Shown: piece after piece, positions 22,355-31,657 of the stretch
Layout: every line of letters begins with the position of its first letter
How positions within the stretch are numbered: the stretch's first letter is position 1
From: Leidyana gryllorum EB-2025a
Lineage: Eukaryota; Apicomplexa
Assembly: GCA_048772705.1 (NCBI GenBank)
Contig: JBLWGC010000230.1
Location: 496,001 to 560,000, forward strand
Direction of reading: 5' to 3'
Length of the DNA: 64,000 bases
Made by a program: the position numbers and the translations under genes
The notes under the pieces: generated by a model
Seen by the model: only the letters and a program-made list of their open reading frames with translations
Told to the model about the DNA's origin: nothing
Database searches by the model: none

Positions 22355-22752
22355 ACTAACTTCTCGCTCCCCACAGTATGGTTCTTGTAAACTAAGTGTG
22401 CGGACTGACTTACTCTTATTCGGCGCGGCGCGTGCTAAGCCGCCACAAATTGTGAACTTGCATCCGAGTAAGTGGCTGGACTCCTTTGCCACGTAAAAAT
22501 GACTTGCTGACTATGGATGGAGGCTGTTCTGCACCACATTCTAATCCAGGCATCGAGTCGCGCTCACCACACACACACGTGTGCAGGTCCTTTGGATGTG
22601 GAGGGTGTCTGACGTACAGCAAGGGCTCAGGATGGCGGACTGTTATCAATAGGAGCGGCATTAAGGGCTGTCCAAAAGACGTCTTTTAGGTGGTTTGTCG
22701 ATTTTGCAGTCAACAAGAACATTGATGGCACGGGGACAACTGATGTCTGTGT
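22355..22752. other. Spacer of about 400 nt without a confident gene
   Basis: Between the convergent RRP43 and eL8 ends. It holds the palindrome at 22574-22583 followed by a CAG that looks like a 3' splice site. A minus-strand frame (22416-22661, with FLRGKGVQPLTRMQVHNLWR) and a plus-strand frame (ending CPKDVF at 22689) are both open. Neither resembles a family that I know, so a small spliced gene or simply the two 3' UTRs are both possible. Confidence 0.4.
22574..22583. promoter_or_regulatory. CACACGTGTG palindrome (RRP43/eL8 spacer)
   Basis: Preceded by CACACA and followed at once by CAG, giving the look of a 3' splice site in an otherwise gene-free spacer. Confidence 0.6.
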
Positions 22753-23439
22753 TTAGTTGATGTTCTTGATGATTTGGTCCAGAGCAGGCTGGTCTTCCTT
22801 GCGGACACCATCAACAGCGAGGACTGCGCAGGTCTTCTGGTGGACGAGGGCACCAAGGCGAGCCTTGCCCTTGACGATGACACAGGGGACCTCCATCTTC
22901 TTGCAGAGAGTGGGGAGCCAGACAACCAACTCGATGGGATCGACGTCGTGGGCGATCACAACGAGCTTGGCCTTCTTCTGTTCCACAAGCTCAGTGACGT
23001 GGTTGAGACCAGTCTTGAGGCCAACAGGCTTCTTGGACTTGGTGTCCTTATCAGCGGCGCGAGCCTCGGCCTCCTGAACGAGACGGGCCTTCTTCTGCTC
23101 GTCAGTCTCGGGGCGGAGCTTAGCCAAGAGACGGAAGAGTTGGGTAGCCTGAGTGGGTGAGAAGGAGATGTCCCAGTACGTGTTTGGCGTTTGTTTACTT
23201 ACCTCGTTCTTGTTGAGGGTGTTCTGGAAGGGCTTGAGGGCGTTGGGGACCTTAAGCTTGGACAACAGAACGGCCCGCTTTCTCTGAAGCTGGACGACAG
23301 TGGGCCATCTCACGAAGTGAGACAGATCCCTCTTGGGGGGAGGGCAACCACCCAAACGGAAGTTCTTGGGGGCCTTGGTGATGAAAGGGTGCTTTTGCAC
23401 CGTCTTGGCCTTGCTCTTGCCTTTGGACACAGCCACCAT
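22753..23439 (-). CDS. RPL7A: 60S ribosomal protein eL8 (L7a), short C-terminus
   Basis: Large-subunit ribosomal protein of the L7Ae family. Two exons (23203-23439, 22753-23148) flank a 54-nt intron that is a multiple of three without a stop. Spliced, the protein has 210 residues. Conserved parts are KNFRLGGCPPPKRDLSHFVR, ATQLFRLLAKLRPET, the L7Ae core LVVIAHDVDPIELVVWLP, and VPCVIVKGKARLG followed by LVHQKTCAVLA. It stops with TAA after DQIIKNIN, where human eL8 continues for about 40 more residues (TNYNDRYDEIRRHWGG and on). None of the three frames downstream restores that tail, so this version looks genuinely truncated. It shares a 115-nt divergent promoter region with uL18. Confidence 0.93.
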   Translation of the reverse strand: MVAVSKGKSKAKTVQKHPFITKAPKNFRLGGCPPPKRDLSHFVRWPTVVQLQRKRAVLLSKLKVPNALKPFQNTLNKNEVSKQTPNTYWDISFSPTQATQLFRLLAKLRPETDEQKKARLVQEAEARAADKDTKSKKPVGLKTGLNHVTELVEQKKAKLVVIAHDVDPIELVVWLPTLCKKMEVPCVIVKGKARLGALVHQKTCAVLAVDGVRKEDQPALDQIIKNIN

Positions 23440-23554
23440 CCTCCTGTTGCCACCTTACAAAAATTTAAAAAAGGCGTTTTTGTGCGAAGCTGTTTTGTTC
23501 CACAGAAATCTGGTCATCAATTTTTTTTCCAGAGACTAAAGAGAGAGAGTCACA
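23440..23554. promoter_or_regulatory. Shared promoter region of the divergent eL8 and uL18 genes
   Basis: The 115 nt between the two ATGs contain AAAAATTTAAAAAA, a T5 run and a T8 run just before a CCAG about 24 nt upstream of the uL18 ATG. The two ribosomal protein genes are probably co-regulated from here; this is inferred from position alone. Confidence 0.5.
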
Positions 23555-24570
23555 ATGGCGTTCGTTAAAGTCATTCGCACTCCGGCCTACTACTCGCGCT
23601 TCCAGGTAAATAAACTTTCAATGACTTTCTGGGATGAGTGTGTTGCTTATAGGTCAAGAACAAGCGCCGCCGCCAAGGAAAGACTGACTACCAGGCTCGC
23701 CGCAACTTGGTCCGTCAGGAGAAGAACAAGTACAACACCCCCAAGTACCGCTTCATTGTTCGCTTCACCAACAAGCGTGTCATTTGCCAAATCGCTTATG
23801 CCACCATCCAGGGTGATAAGATAGTTGTGGCTGCTGACTCCACTGAGTTGGTCCGTTATGGCATGCCTGTTGGTCTCACCAACTACGCTGCTGCCTACGC
23901 CACCGGTCTTCTCGCTGCCCGCCGTGCCCTCAAGACCCTCCGCCTCGACTCCATCGTTGGCAAGGAAGAGGCCGACGGTGAGGAGTACCACGTTGAGGAG
24001 GAGGACCTCGAGCGCAAAGCTTTCAAGTGTATCCTCGATATCGGTTTGGTCCGTACCACCACTGGTAACCGTGTCTTCGGTGCCCTCAAGGGTGCTGTTG
24101 ATGGTGGCATCCACATCCCCCACTCCAACAAGCGTTTCCCTGGCTACACCCGCGGTGAGGACGGTGCTGACGACGAGTACAACGCCGACGTCCACCGCCA
24201 ACGCATCTTCGCTCAGCACGTCGCTGAATACATGGCCTCGATGAAGGACGAGGAACCTGAGAAGTTCGAAGCTCACTTCAGCCAGTACATCAAGCACGGC
24301 ATCACCTCCGAGAACCTCGAGGAGAAGATTCGCTCTGTCCACGCTGCTATCCGCGCCAACCCCGACCGTCAGAAGAAGGAACCCCGCACTGATGTCAAGC
24401 ACGTCCGTGACGGCCACTTCATCCGTACTGTTGGCAAGGACGGTGCTGAGGTCAAATACAACAGACCTCGCAAACTCACCAAGGCAGAGAAGGCCCAGCG
24501 CGTCACCAAGAAGATCAACGAGATTGCCCGCCGTGCCCAGGCTGCTATGGAGGAGGAAGACGAAGAGTAG
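23555..24570 (+). CDS. RPL5: 60S ribosomal protein uL18 (L5)
   Basis: Binds 5S rRNA together with uL5 and is loaded into the central protuberance. Exon 1 is 23555-23605 and exon 2 is 23653-24570, with a 47-nt intron; the product has 322 residues. The start [17 protein letters not shown] and the [20 protein letters not shown] block are typical, as are [56 protein letters not shown] and the [16 protein letters not shown] segment. The tail is Lys/Glu-rich, ending MEEEDEE. Codon use is strongly biased to C-ending codons, as expected for a highly expressed gene and unlike many neighbours. The stop is TAG. Confidence 0.97.
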
Positions 24571-24718
24571 ACAATTTGCGTTTGATGCACATTCGTTCAC
24601 CAACAAACTCTCTCTCATTTGTCAGATGGAACAGCCATCACCCCTTGAATCCCTCAATCCTTTGCCTATCTTTATACACTCTCTGTATCGCCCTCACCTT
24701 TGGGCACCACAAGGGCTC

Positions 24719-25561
24719 TCAATACTTGAACACCTGCTCTTTGGTGTAACCCAACTCAGCGAGTGCCCCGGACAGCTCCCCTTGGCTCTTGTCCTGGGCT
24801 TTCAGACCCGACAGAGACTCGTAGAAGGGATCTGGGCCACACACCAACACAAGTTGATCCTTGACATCTGATTTGGGCAGGTTCTTTTCCACCAACGCTT
24901 TGTCGATCCGCCCTTTCCATCCTGTCCAGGTCTTCTCGTCTTGTGGTTGGCTAAGAATGTAGTACACTGTGAACTGATCGTGGTGAGCAGCAGCCCAAGC
25001 GTCCAGCTGGTCTCTGAGCATGATTTCTGACTCATTTCGACTGGCCAAAATCAATGTGATTTTGGTCTTGTCGTCAGGACAACTCAATACTCGACGAATC
25101 ACCTGCACCATGGGTGTGATGCCTGATCCCGCCGCCAACATGCCAATATGACTGCCAGCAATGGAAGTGAGAGTACCGGATGTAATCACCTCCATTTGTT
25201 GGCATGATACTCGTATTTGGGGAGCGGACCTTTGATCTGGACTACATCACCAGGCTTGAGTGCCTTCAAGTGGTCTGCAAGACCATCAGTTCCGTAATTC
25301 TTGATAGCAAACACGAGTGTCTCCGTGTCGTTCTGAGTGTGCACACACGGTATCCTGTACCAATGACCTGACCCCCACCTCATGATCAATCGGGGTGTAT
25401 GGTCGGACTAATTCTTGATTGGAGGGCAAACGGCACTGTATACAGCACGCCACGGGGAAGGGTACGAATGCTCCATTCGGTTGTGCGGGACGGAAACGAA
25501 ATCTGTGTACGTTGTGGTTGATCTGTTTGATATCGAGTACTTTAAAGTCGACGAAGTCCAT
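24719..25561 (-). CDS. NADH-cytochrome b5 reductase
   Basis: FAD enzyme passing electrons from NADH to cytochrome b5. Three exons (25379-25561, 25190-25332, 24719-25151; introns 46 and 38 nt) sum to 759 nt and 252 residues. The FAD-binding RPYTPIDHE motif (family RPYTPxS), KALKPGDVVQIKGPLPKYEY and the nucleotide-binding MLAAGSGITPMVQVIR are all present. Also present are ILASRNESEIMLRDQLD and LVCGPDPFYESLSG, matching the NADH-binding C-terminal lobe with its CGP motif. The ATG begins MDFVDFKVLDIKQINHN directly at the FAD domain, with no membrane anchor, so it looks cytosolic unless an upstream exon was missed. The uL18 gene converges from the left with a 148-nt gap. Confidence 0.93.
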
Positions 25562-25760
25562 TGTGTGAAAATTTTAATGAAATCCGAAACCCTTGTACTC
25601 TTGGCACTGCTCACTTGTATATTTGGACGTATCTTGTTGGTAGTGGGTACTGGACGTTGACGGCGGGCGCAAGGATGTCCCGCAGCGGAGACAGCCACAG
25701 TAACTTCTTTCGGGTGGACAGGAATTACACCCCGCCGAATTCCAAAATTATACCGCAAAG

Positions 25761-27364
25761 ATGCATGTAGTGATGAGTTCTCGTCCGCCTCCCCCTCCAT
25801 TGCCGACTGACAGGATCGCCAAGAAACGGAAAATAGCCGATGGCACATCAGTTCCGTCTGTCGCGGTTCCGCGGAAACAACCAGTAGCTGCGCCCAGGAC
25901 AAGCGCTTTCCGGCCTCCTGCCGCTGCCGCCACGTCTAACACTAATCGAACACCAATTGTACCCGGACGTTTGGCGACTGGAAAGCCGACTTCAGCACCG
26001 CCTCGTTCTACAACAGCCCCTCCCCCCCTGAAGCAAAATCGAACAGCGCCAAGCGCGTCAGCGTTCGTCACCAATCGCAATGCCCCGCCACCCCGACCGT
26101 CGGCGATGCCTCGAAAGCCGCCAATGGTGGTTCCCGGAGCGAGCTCAAGCGGCGGGAATATCAATCGACCCATGATGGGCAACGTCAGTAAAAGGCCGAA
26201 CGCCGCCCCCAGCAACGTATTTTCGGCAGCCAGTCTACGCGCTGCAGTTGCAGGGGCCTCTTCTTCGGCCACGACTGCTCCGTCCGGTGTTCCCCGTCGA
26301 CCCCCTTCGGCCTCAATGTCTACACCCGCGCCGCGAGTACAACCAACAGCCACCGCCGCGGGTGGTAGAGCACCCTTTTCGTCGATTCCAGGTCGTTCCC
26401 ACAGTCAAATTCCGATTCCCGGTTCGAGGTTACCACCTTCCGTCAATTCTGCCGCCCGACCGGCAGTAACCAAGTCGTCTCGCTTCCCAGCTCCCCGTCT
26501 TCCTGTTCCCAAAGTAGCCCTGGGAGGTGGTAAAGCACTCCCCAAAGCCGGCACGGTTCCTGTTCCACCGCGACCAAAGGCCAAGGCTAAACCGAAACCC
26601 AATATTGCCAACTCATTCCCGCAACCTCGAGGTCTCAGTCGTCTCGTGGCACAACCCCCAATACGCCCCGTCCGTCGGCCAGGCGTGCCCGTTATGGGGA
26701 TGCAACCCCGCGGTGGCGGTGGTCCGCTCCCCCGAATTGGCGTTCGTGGACCCGTTCGAGGTCCAATGCGCCGTCCTATCAACCACGATCCTCTCGGACT
26801 CGACGTTATGACCGAGGAGGACATGGACTTCATTGATGACGATGACGCCGACACAGGTAACTAAATCACAGTGGCATGCCGAGAAGTATTCCTCTAACGA
26901 CTTGTCTTTCGTGTGTGTGTGTGTGTGTGTGTTCCTTCGGACGCGCTCCGCATTACGGCGATCGCGCATACGTGCATTCCACGTGCTAATTTACATATCT
27001 ACTGCTCTCTTCGCTGTGTTCTTTGTTCCCTATATCAAGTATTACAACCTTTCTGCGTTGCAGAGGATTGGAAGCGCGAGCTTCGCGATTTGACTGGATA
27101 TGACCCCAGCCGTTTCGCTGGACAGGATGAGGAAGCAGTGGAGTCTGACATGTACAAAGTGGACAGTGAGGAACATCTCAGTGAATTAATTGCTAAGAAA
27201 GAAGATCGTGATGAGTTAATCCGTCTAATGGTGAGGATCTATGTGGATATTGTGTGAATGTGTGTTTCTTTATATAGGCGGAAGCCAAGCGCCAGGAAGA
27301 AGCCGAGGACGAGGATGAGGAGGCAGCAGAAGAAGAAGACGAATATGAGGATGAGGAAGAGTAG
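25761..27364 (+). CDS. SPT2: SPT2 chromatin protein (histone H3-H4 chaperone)
   Basis: SPT2 proteins bind H3-H4 and help restore chromatin behind RNA polymerase II. Three exons (25761-26856, 27064-27230, 27278-27364) sum to 1350 nt and 449 residues from the first ATG; a second Met lies four codons on. Residues 1-340 are a disordered Pro/Ala/Ser/Arg-rich stretch with many short basic patches. The conserved C-terminal SPT2 domain begins near PLGLDVMTEEDMDFIDDDD and continues WKRELRDLTGYDPSRF and ESDMYKVDSEEHLSELIAKK, ending in an acidic Glu run. The first intron, 207 nt, is unusually long for this window and carries a GT repeat. The next same-strand gene starts 74 nt after the TAG. Confidence 0.8.
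26909..26931 (+). repeat. (GT)n microsatellite in SPT2 intron 1
   Basis: About eleven uninterrupted GT units on the sense strand of the longest clear intron seen here. Confidence 0.9.
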
Positions 27365-27438
27365 CACCCCGCCGTGATCGCTTGCTGCACACACTCGACA
27401 CACACACAGCCGTTCGCGCACACAGCTTAAAGATAGCG

Positions 27439-27864
27439 ATGGCGAAGACTGCGGAGAAGAAAAATCCCAAGTTGTGGGAGAAGGTGAAGGCCAAGGTGAC
27501 TAAGGGTGATAAGGGCGGTCGACCAGGTCAATGGTCAGCCCGGAAGGCTCAGTTGGCGGTGCATGAGTACAAGAAGGCAGGAGGGGAGTAGGTGGGGGAC
27601 AAAAGTAACGATAATCATTTGACCAAGTGGACCGAAGAGGATTGGGGTACGAAATCCGGGCGTCCGAGTGGCAAGACTAGCGAGCGGTATTTGCCGAAGG
27701 CGAAAAGAGACTCGTTGACAGAGTCTGAGTATGAGCGGACTACCGCGAAGAAGCGCAAGGACACAGAGCGTGGATTACAATTCAGTCATCAGCCACCCTC
27801 AGTCATTGCGGCAATGAAAAAGCGCAGTGGCGTCAAGAAGGAGTCAAAAAAGTCGGCTCGCTGA
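27439..27864 (+). CDS. Small basic DUF5872-type protein, with an in-frame TAG
   Basis: From ATG 27439 the frame encodes a small, highly basic protein with the segments KNPKLWEKVKAKVTKGDKGG, RPGQWSARKAQLAVHEYKKA, LTKWTEEDWGTKSGRPSGKT and RYLPKAKRDSLTESEYERTT. This order matches the short DUF5872-type family that I remember from diverse microbes and protists; its function is unknown. A TAG codon at 27589-27591 interrupts the frame after K-A-G-G-E; the same frame continues at once with VGDKSNDNH and stays similar to the family up to TGA at 27862-27864. The family usually has an aromatic residue where the TAG stands. A 40-nt intron covering the TAG is possible by signal, but it would remove conserved sequence and shift the frame. 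Read-through, a recent pseudogene or a base error remain open. Confidence 0.6.
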
Positions 27865-27892
27865 GTGTGTGTGATAGTGAGTGTGTAGGGCC

Positions 27893-28160
27893 TCAATGTG
27901 TTGTGGTCGTAACTGTGATATATGAGTGTTGAACAATCACGGCAATGACAAGCACTATGAGAGCTACGAGGAGTGTGATGGTGAGGCGAAGGTCTTTGGC
28001 TTGTTGAGATCGTACGGCTTGATTACGAGCCGCTTGATAGGTTTGGTCTATCAATCACACAACAGAAGTGGGCGGTGTTGTTCGACTGCATACCTACGGC
28101 TGTGAGCACCTGTGTCTTGATCGCTGCTTTAAGCGCGAGAAAGTCATCGGGGGCGGACAT
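27893..28160 (-). CDS. Small single-span (tail-anchored) protein
   Basis: Two exons (28094-28160, 27893-28047; 46-nt intron) sum to 222 nt and 73 residues. The protein starts MSAPDDFLALKAAIKTQVLT, continues through a helical QAARNQAVRSQQAKDLR stretch and ends with a hydrophobic span (LTITLLVALIVLVIAVIVQH) plus a short Thr-rich tail. A cytosolic N-terminus and a single C-terminal span suit a tail-anchored membrane protein. It is too short and lacks heptads long enough for a SNARE, so I do not name it. The frame closes exactly across the intron, which supports it. It converges with the DUF5872-type gene with a 28-nt gap. Confidence 0.5.
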
Positions 28161-28527
28161 ATGTTCTTGACGTTCTTAATACACTATGCACTGGGTGCTT
28201 TTCCCAGTTGGTCCCAGGAGGTACAAACTTGTTGAGCAGAGCATCTATTTCCGTGGTCTGGTTGTAGTCGTTCGTCTCGGATTGAGAAGTTTGGGCTTTG
28301 TGATTACATACCGCTCGGGTGCTCGTGGCATGCAGGTCTAGTGGCTGCTTTGTGGTGCAACGAGAGATATAGGTCGGTGCCGATATCGCATGGCCTCTTG
28401 GAACTCGGACTCGAGAAGTGCGCATTTCGAACCCCGGACGGCCGCTTTGAATGGTAAGTAGCTGTTACACACAGCTACTATAAAGCAAGCAACAGACTCC
28501 TCCTTAACCACTACGCCCCGCTTCCGC
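28161..28527. other. Spacer with overlapping small minus-strand frames, unresolved
   Basis: A minus-strand frame (28144-28425) contains a plausible coding block, EIDALLNKFVPPGTNWEKHP, and another frame (up to 28529) contains ALLESEFQEAMRYRHRP. A GTATGT...CCAG pair (about 28252-28309) could splice the first. These may be 5' exons of the tail-anchored protein gene or a separate small gene; I cannot decide. The region also includes the promoter of the kinase gene. Confidence 0.3.
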
Positions 28528-30779
28528 ATGGCTTCCTCGGTCTCCCGGTGGTTCTCCACCTTCGGTTCCTCCACCCGCCCCTCCGGCACCGCCCCCAACC
28601 CTCATCACCCTGAGAATGAAGGCTCCGGAGCCAAGACAGCTCGCAACGCCCTATCAGCCGCCTCTACCCTCGAATCCCTCAGTCTCCATCCAGGCCTTAA
28701 TGGACGTCAACAACCCGCGCCCAGACGCGGTTCCCCCAGTAGCCTGAGCGGCTCACCAAGCTCCATCGCTACACTCAGTTCTAGTAGCCAGGGCGGCGCC
28801 CTGAGCAGCTTAACCTCCGAAACAGCTGCTGCAGCCGCCGGCTCACCTTTCCCTGGAACGGCTGCCGCTACAAACGCGTCATTAGCCCCTTTGTTCGCTT
28901 GCATATCGCCCTATCTCAGTCCCGCGGATGTCAAGAGTCCTCTACCCCTCCGCCGTCTTTATGACAGCCGTGGCCCAGTCGTCTTCCCTCACCCTCCACT
29001 TGAAGGTATTACAATGAATCGTGGGGAACTCAGACTCTGGGAGAACGAAGCTGAGCGCGTAGTGTCCCAGAACTCCAGCAACCGACGAGTACACCGTGCT
29101 TTATGGATCAGCTCTGTAGATCCACAGTATCCTCGACCAGCCGCGCTCAAGTTCGTTGAGGACGCTAATCCGCGCGACGGTCGCTCACTCAAGCGTGAAA
29201 TCGAGTGTCATGAATACGTTTACCAAAAACTGCCAGGCCTCTTCCAACTGGAGCAGGAACTCCGCGCTGCCCAAACCAGTATGGGACTGTCCTTCATCAG
29301 CAACCCCGAGTGGTCCATTCCGGAACGTGTTGAAGACGCTTGGCCGTCTGCGGAGCTCTTTGGATACCACTTGGACAAGAAGAATCCCGGCAAGTCGGTC
29401 CTTCTGACCCGCAAGCTTTCTGGTAAGTAGCGAGGCGCACACATTCCAGCACACACCGTTTGCTCCCAGGTCCTGACTTGTTCGACGTGATACGAGCTGA
29501 GCACAACCACAATTGGCACTTCCATCACCCGTCGAATCGCAACACGGGTCTTGCGAACAAGTGCCGAGCGATCTACAGTCATCGAAGTAACAACGTCGCA
29601 GGGAGCAAATTAAGCTCCCGGAAACCTGAAAGTGTATTGAGGGCAGCAGCAGCAGCAACATCGGCAGGTGGAGCCGACCAATGTTCGTATTACCCGTTGA
29701 ACTATGAGTACCACAAGTTACGGTGGTGTGCACTGGCATTGAAGAGGATCGCCCAGTACTCGGCATTGTCAATACGGCACAATGATGTCAAGCCTGACAA
29801 CATTGTGTTGGATTTCTACACGAGTCGGGCTGGGCACGATGTGTTGGATGTCAAGTTGATTGATCTGGGCACAGCCAGTATGCACAACGCGAAAGACTTT
29901 ACGGGCGGAACAAGTTGGTACGAATCACCTGAACAAAAGCTGCTTGAGTACTTCATGAAGAAAAGAAAGCGACCGGAGGCTGCCAAGCGGGTCGATATCG
30001 ACCTGCAAAGTGACTTATGGGGCGCAGGCATCTCTTTGGCTGAAGTGCTAGTGGGTCGACGTGTCGTGGATACGCTGAAGGCGCCCCATGGACCTGGAAG
30101 TCTGGACTATCTGGGTTACGAGGCCGCCACCACTCGGGGGCAGGGCAGGTTGTCGGGTGAGGAGACTGGAGGGTTGTCAGCAGAAGCCGATTGCACGAAT
30201 GGTGGGGGTCATGTGGGCAACTATCCTTACTGGGCGGTTGATCCTGACGATTGGACAGGTTGTGCCCGGAAGGCGTTGGGACTGGATCGAGACAGCCATG
30301 GAGACAAATTAACAGTGGAGGCTGCCAAATGGATATTCAACCATTTGGTACGCCCGAATCCTGAGTCCCGAACGAGCCTCACCATTGCAATGTCTAAGAT
30401 GGAGAGATTCGCAGAGGAGGCTTACAGGCGCTACCGACATGTTTCCAATAGCTTTGACCGTTTCAGTTCTCAACAGCCCAGTGTGTCGCAGTTCAACCAG
30501 ATTAGCCCGGAGACCACATCAGCTTCGACTCCAGCAGGAATGCAGGCGCAAGTGTGCGCTAGTGCAACTCCTCAGACTTCATTCAGACAACAGATTATTA
30601 ACAACGGGTCCAAAGGGAGTCCCATACTCCGAAGGAAGGAAAATGTGCCACTGAGAGCCTTCCTGGGTGGCGCTCCGCTGAACGCTGGGGCTTGGACTGA
30701 CCGTCGTGTACAGGACCATCATCATTGCTGCAATGGGGGGCTTTACACCCCGCGTGGAGCTCCCAAGTTCAGTCCTTGA
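28528..30779 (+). CDS. Protein kinase-like protein with divergent motifs
   Basis: Two exons (28528-29422, 29470-30779; 47-nt intron) give 734 residues. The first 130 residues are Ser/Ala/Pro-rich and disordered. The kinase core has a VAIK-like AALKF, a candidate alpha-C Glu in LKREIECHEY, the catalytic loop as HNDVKPDN (HRD reads HND; the Asp, Lys and Asn are kept), the metal-binding motif as DLG in VKLIDLGTASM, and SPEQ in place of APE. DLQSDLWGAGISLAEVLVG is the usual F-helix. A large insertion separates the N- and C-lobes (about residues 315-400). Enough residues remain that activity is possible. After the core comes a low-complexity C-terminal tail of about 150 residues. I cannot place it in a named kinase group. 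Confidence 0.75.
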
Positions 30780-31334
30780 CTGCGCAGTCGAGCAACATGA
30801 GCTGACCAGCGATTGCTGCTATAGCCAGCCAGCCAGCCAACCTGGGACGACAGACACTTGACGAGAAGAACCCGCTCCTACCCTACTCTATCAGCCAAAG
30901 AGAAGTTTTTAGCATCCCCATCCAGCCTTCGGCGCAGGTGAGACAGATATCTGCCGCAACAGTGCAGCCGATTGAGGCGACAGGTCGCTAGCCACATTAG
31001 CGACAGGGTGTCACTCAGTTCGTTAGCAGTAGTTTTTCTTCATTGGACCCTCTCAATACGAGCTCAATATCGGTAGTCACACGCACGCACGCATTTACTA
31101 CGTTTGGCCGGTGGTCCTCAAAGAGTAACTATAACCGCCAAATCAGATATTAACAAACAGTGTCAAAGCACAAGTGATGATCATCCATCATATTTACCGA
31201 AAGCGAAGGTCGCAAACCGTCGTCGTATAGGTTGGATATAAAACCAGTTAGTTGTACACACACGAATTCTTGGTTGTCATCGGTGGACCGACCACCACAT
31301 CGCCGCCTCCACACATATAGCTAGCCATCTACTT
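30780..31334. other. Spacer of 555 nt, no gene seen
   Basis: The longest gene-free stretch in the window, between the convergent kinase and small secreted protein genes. It includes a CCAG-repeat patch near 30,823-30,842 and ACGCACGCACGC near 31,081. It looks like 3' UTR sequence; no frame resembles a protein that I know. Confidence 0.6.
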
Positions 31335-31619
31335 TCATTGTCCAACACCACCTTCTTTGATGCCGGGTAACGGGTGAGCCTGGAAAGATGCTCCCAGCAA
31401 AGATGCACTTATAGCCCGCCTCTTAGCATCCTCCGGAGTGTCCGGACGTGTGGTCTGCTTCTTCTTCGTCGCCTTTGTCTTCTTGCTGACCTTCCCGCTC
31501 TTTGCTTTCGACTGAGCACCACTGGGAGCAGCAGCCGTTTTAGCTCGTTTAGTCCGTGTCTTGGCTGCGTCCGCCACGAAGATAAGCGCCAAGCAGAGCA
31601 ACACTGATACCAACCTCAT
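31335..31619 (-). CDS. Small secreted, very basic protein
   Basis: A single exon of 94 residues. MRLVSVLLCLALIFVADAA is a textbook signal peptide, with cleavage likely after ADAA. The mature part is almost entirely Lys, Thr, Ala and Ser (AAKTRTKRAKTAAAPSG, SKKTKATKKKQTTR), followed by a short segment with DAKRRAISASLLGASF. No cysteines are left in the mature part. Possible roles are binding to acidic wall polymers or an antimicrobial cation, both inference. It could also be a low-complexity frame within the SNU66 3' region, but the signal peptide argues for a real gene. The SNU66 stop lies 38 nt upstream on the same strand. Confidence 0.55.
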   Translation of the reverse strand: MRLVSVLLCLALIFVADAAKTRTKRAKTAAAPSGAQSKAKSGKVSKKTKATKKKQTTRPDTPEDAKRRAISASLLGASFQAHPLPGIKEGGVGQ

Positions 31620-31657
31620 CCTCGCACGTACATGCACTGAATCATTTCATCAACGAA

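Noticed and set aside
23647-24618. Minus-strand open frame of 323 codons opposite uL18
   Set aside because: Shadow of a biased, C-ending codon pattern in a highly expressed ribosomal protein gene.
28405-28450. GGTTCGAAA on the minus strand, resembling a tRNA T-loop
   Set aside because: No matching T-stem, acceptor stem or anticodon arm can be formed around it.
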